From positions 1-15,325 of the forward strand of contig DATFDL010000323.1 in NCBI GenBank assembly GCA_035252155.1: a DNA stretch of 15,325 nt, read 5' to 3'. Each line of letters opens with the position of its first letter. The stretch's first letter is position 1. Below, in pieces: positions 13,728 to 15,325 of this stretch. Source of the DNA: JAICLL01 sp035252155. Its GTDB lineage: Bacteria > Planctomycetota > Planctomycetia > Pirellulales > JAICIG01. The notes under the pieces were generated by a model. That model worked only from the letters and a program-made list of their open reading frames with translations, was not told the DNA's origin and made no database searches. A program made the translations under genes and the position numbers.

Positions 13728-15325
13728 TGTACAAGCTCTTGCTCTGCTGGCGTTATCTCCGCACGCGGTATATCGCCCTGGCGTCGGTGATCAGCGTCAC
13801 GCTGGGCGTGGCGACGATGATCGTGGTCAACGCGGTCATGTCGGGCTTCGCACACGAAATGAAAAGCCGCATCCACGGCATTCTCTCTGATGTCATTCTC
13901 GAAGCCCACGACATGAAGGGCTATGAGGACCCCGAGTACCATATGCAGCAAATCCGCCGCGTGGCCGGCGACTATATCGCCGGTATGACGCCCACCGTTC
14001 ACATGCCCGCCATCATGACCAGCGAGTACGCGGGCAAGACCTTTACGCGGCCAATTACGTTCATCGGCATCGACGAAACGACGCAGGGCGAGGCGAGCGA
14101 TTTTTGCAAATATCTGCTGCACCCGGCCAACCGCAAGCAGCTAAGCTTTGAGCTGCGCCAGGGAGGCTATGACACTAGCGATCGCGAAGCCGGCTCGCCC
14201 GAAGGCGGCCGCAACGTGCTGCGCGACGCCGGCTGGCCCTATCGCCGCTGGTGGGCAAATGTGAAACGCCAGACCGCGCTGAACCCGTCGGCGGAAGATG
14301 CGGACAATGTCGCCTCTCGCCCTGCGAACGCAGAGCCTTCCAGCGAGACTGAGGATGCGGACGATGTCGGGTCTGCCGACGTCCAGCCAGCGACCTCGAT
14401 GGTCGAGGTTGGCAACGCCTTGCCGCAAGCCAGCCTGCTGCAAGAAACCGACGACGCGACCGACGTCGTGCCGGACGATCCCTACGCCCCGCGCGAACCG
14501 CGCGAAGTTTTCGATCCCGCGCAAAAGCAGCACACCGGGCTGGTGCTGGGCATCGCGCTATCGAGCTATCGCGACGAAGCCGGCCACGAGCGGTTCTTGC
14601 TGATGCCCGGCGACGACGTGCGGGTGACGTTTCCCAATGCGGCGATTCCGCCGGGCGCAATCAGCTATTGGTTCACCATTGTCGATCTGTACGAAAGCAA
14701 GATGAGCGAGTACGACTCGACGTTCGTCTTTGTGCCGCTGAAGAAACTGCAAGAGCTGCGCGGCCTGCTCGACGAGCAGACCGGCATCACCTGGGCCAAT
14801 AGCGTGCAGATTAGGCTCAAGAACCCCGAAGACGCCGACCTGGTGCGCGACAAGCTGCGGCGGGCGTTTCCCTCAGAGCTGTACTCCGTCTCGACCTGGC
14901 GCGACAAGCAGGGGCCGCTGTTGGCCGCCGTGCAGATGGAAACAGCCATTCTCAACGTGCTGCTGTTTATGATCATCGCGGTGGCCGGGTTCGGCATTCT
15001 GGCGATCTTTTTTATGATCGTCGTCGAAAAGACCCGCGACATCGGCATCCTCAAGGCGCTGGGCGCCTCGGGCCGCGGCGTGATGGGCATCTTTTTGTCC
15101 TATGGGTTATCTCTGGGCATGGTCGGTTCGGGCGTCGGCATGGTGCTCGGGCTGCTCTTTGTGCTCTACATCAACGAGATCGCCAAGATCTTGAGCGCCG
15201 TCACCGGGCATGAGGTGTTCGACCCCACGATCTATTACTTCTACAAAATCCCCACGATCATCGAGCCGCCCACCGTGGCCTGGATCGTCTGCGGCGCGAT
15301 GGTGATCGCGGTGCTCGCCAGCGTC
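13727..15325 (+). CDS. LolC/LolE-type ABC transporter permease, partial
   Basis: 533 residues are visible and the frame is open at the window end. The N-terminus (MYKLLLCWRYLRTRYIALASV) and first membrane segment (16-38) fit LolC/LolE/FtsX-family permeases, which with a LolD ATPase release lipoproteins from the inner membrane. A large periplasmic domain follows, then membrane segments near 405-430 and 448-478 with the cytosolic coupling stretch VEKTRDIGILKALGAS (about 432-447) between them, and the start of a fourth at about 515. E. coli LolC and LolE are about 400 residues in total. The extra length comes mainly from an acidic, low-complexity insertion at roughly 165-260, with EDADNV at 190 and EDADDV at 209. 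The start follows the first in-frame ATG with family-like sequence; no Shine-Dalgarno is present. A LolD-type ATPase gene probably lies beyond the window. Confidence 0.9.
   Translation, partial: MYKLLLCWRYLRTRYIALASVISVTLGVATMIVVNAVMSGFAHEMKSRIHGILSDVILEAHDMKGYEDPEYHMQQIRRVAGDYIAGMTPTVHMPAIMTSEYAGKTFTRPITFIGIDETTQGEASDFCKYLLHPANRKQLSFELRQGGYDTSDREAGSPEGGRNVLRDAGWPYRRWWANVKRQTALNPSAEDADNVASRPANAEPSSETEDADDVGSADVQPATSMVEVGNALPQASLLQETDDATDVVPDDPYAPREPREVFDPAQKQHTGLVLGIALSSYRDEAGHERFLLMPGDDVRVTFPNAAIPPGAISYWFTIVDLYESKMSEYDSTFVFVPLKKLQELRGLLDEQTGITWANSVQIRLKNPEDADLVRDKLRRAFPSELYSVSTWRDKQGPLLAAVQMETAILNVLLFMIIAVAGFGILAIFFMIVVEKTRDIGILKALGASGRGVMGIFLSYGLSLGMVGSGVGMVLGLLFVLYINEIAKILSAVTGHEVFDPTIYYFYKIPTIIEPPTVAWIVCGAMVIAVLASV

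Overview
The window looks like chromosomal DNA from a GC-rich planctomycete, probably of the Pirellulales. That placement is inferred from gene content: a DUF1800/DUF1501 pair with a Tat-type signal, a giant M56 (BlaR1/MecR1-type) peptidase fused to many carboxypeptidase-regulatory-like domains beside a BlaI-type repressor, and intergenic DNA full of short repeats. No rRNA, tRNA, CRISPR array, transposase or integrase gene was found.

Left part (1-11657, genes on the minus strand). In order of transcription: a VOC-fold protein (11657-11292); a BlaI/MecI-type repressor (10784-10389) behind a consensus-like promoter overlapped by a palindromic operator; a 2314-residue M56 membrane metallopeptidase (10387-3443) coupled to it (TGA-G-ATG); a small DUF433 protein (3446-3120) overlapping the M56 stop by ATGA; then, after a repeat-filled gap, DUF1800 (2935-1613) and DUF1501 (1460-267), each with a good ribosome binding site. 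The repressor plus M56 pair should form a signalling module. The M56 domain faces the cytosol and would cleave or inactivate BlaI when its outer region senses a signal. That outer region is not a penicillin-binding domain but about 1880 residues of beta-sandwich domains in three super-repeats.

Right part (11957-15325, plus strand). lysS (class II lysyl-tRNA synthetase) is followed 270 bases later by a LolC/LolE-type ABC permease that runs off the window end. The permease has a long acidic insertion in its periplasmic region.

The most unusual feature is the non-coding DNA. Nearly every gene boundary carries a different short repeat: heptanucleotide tandems at 10878, 11662 and 13693, a 9-mer tandem at 3445, a 15-mer at 233, a 16-mer at 13462 and 11814, and inverted repeats at 30-216, 1533-1597, 3030-3120, 10998-11147 and 13503-13607. 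One inverted-repeat element (9949-10135) lies inside the M56 coding frame, and a 9-mer repeat supplies the M56 stop codon and the start of the next gene. Two genes (VOC and permease) begin directly against a heptamer array with no Shine-Dalgarno sequence. This combination of a giant receptor and repeats shaping gene ends is the best candidate here for something not yet described.
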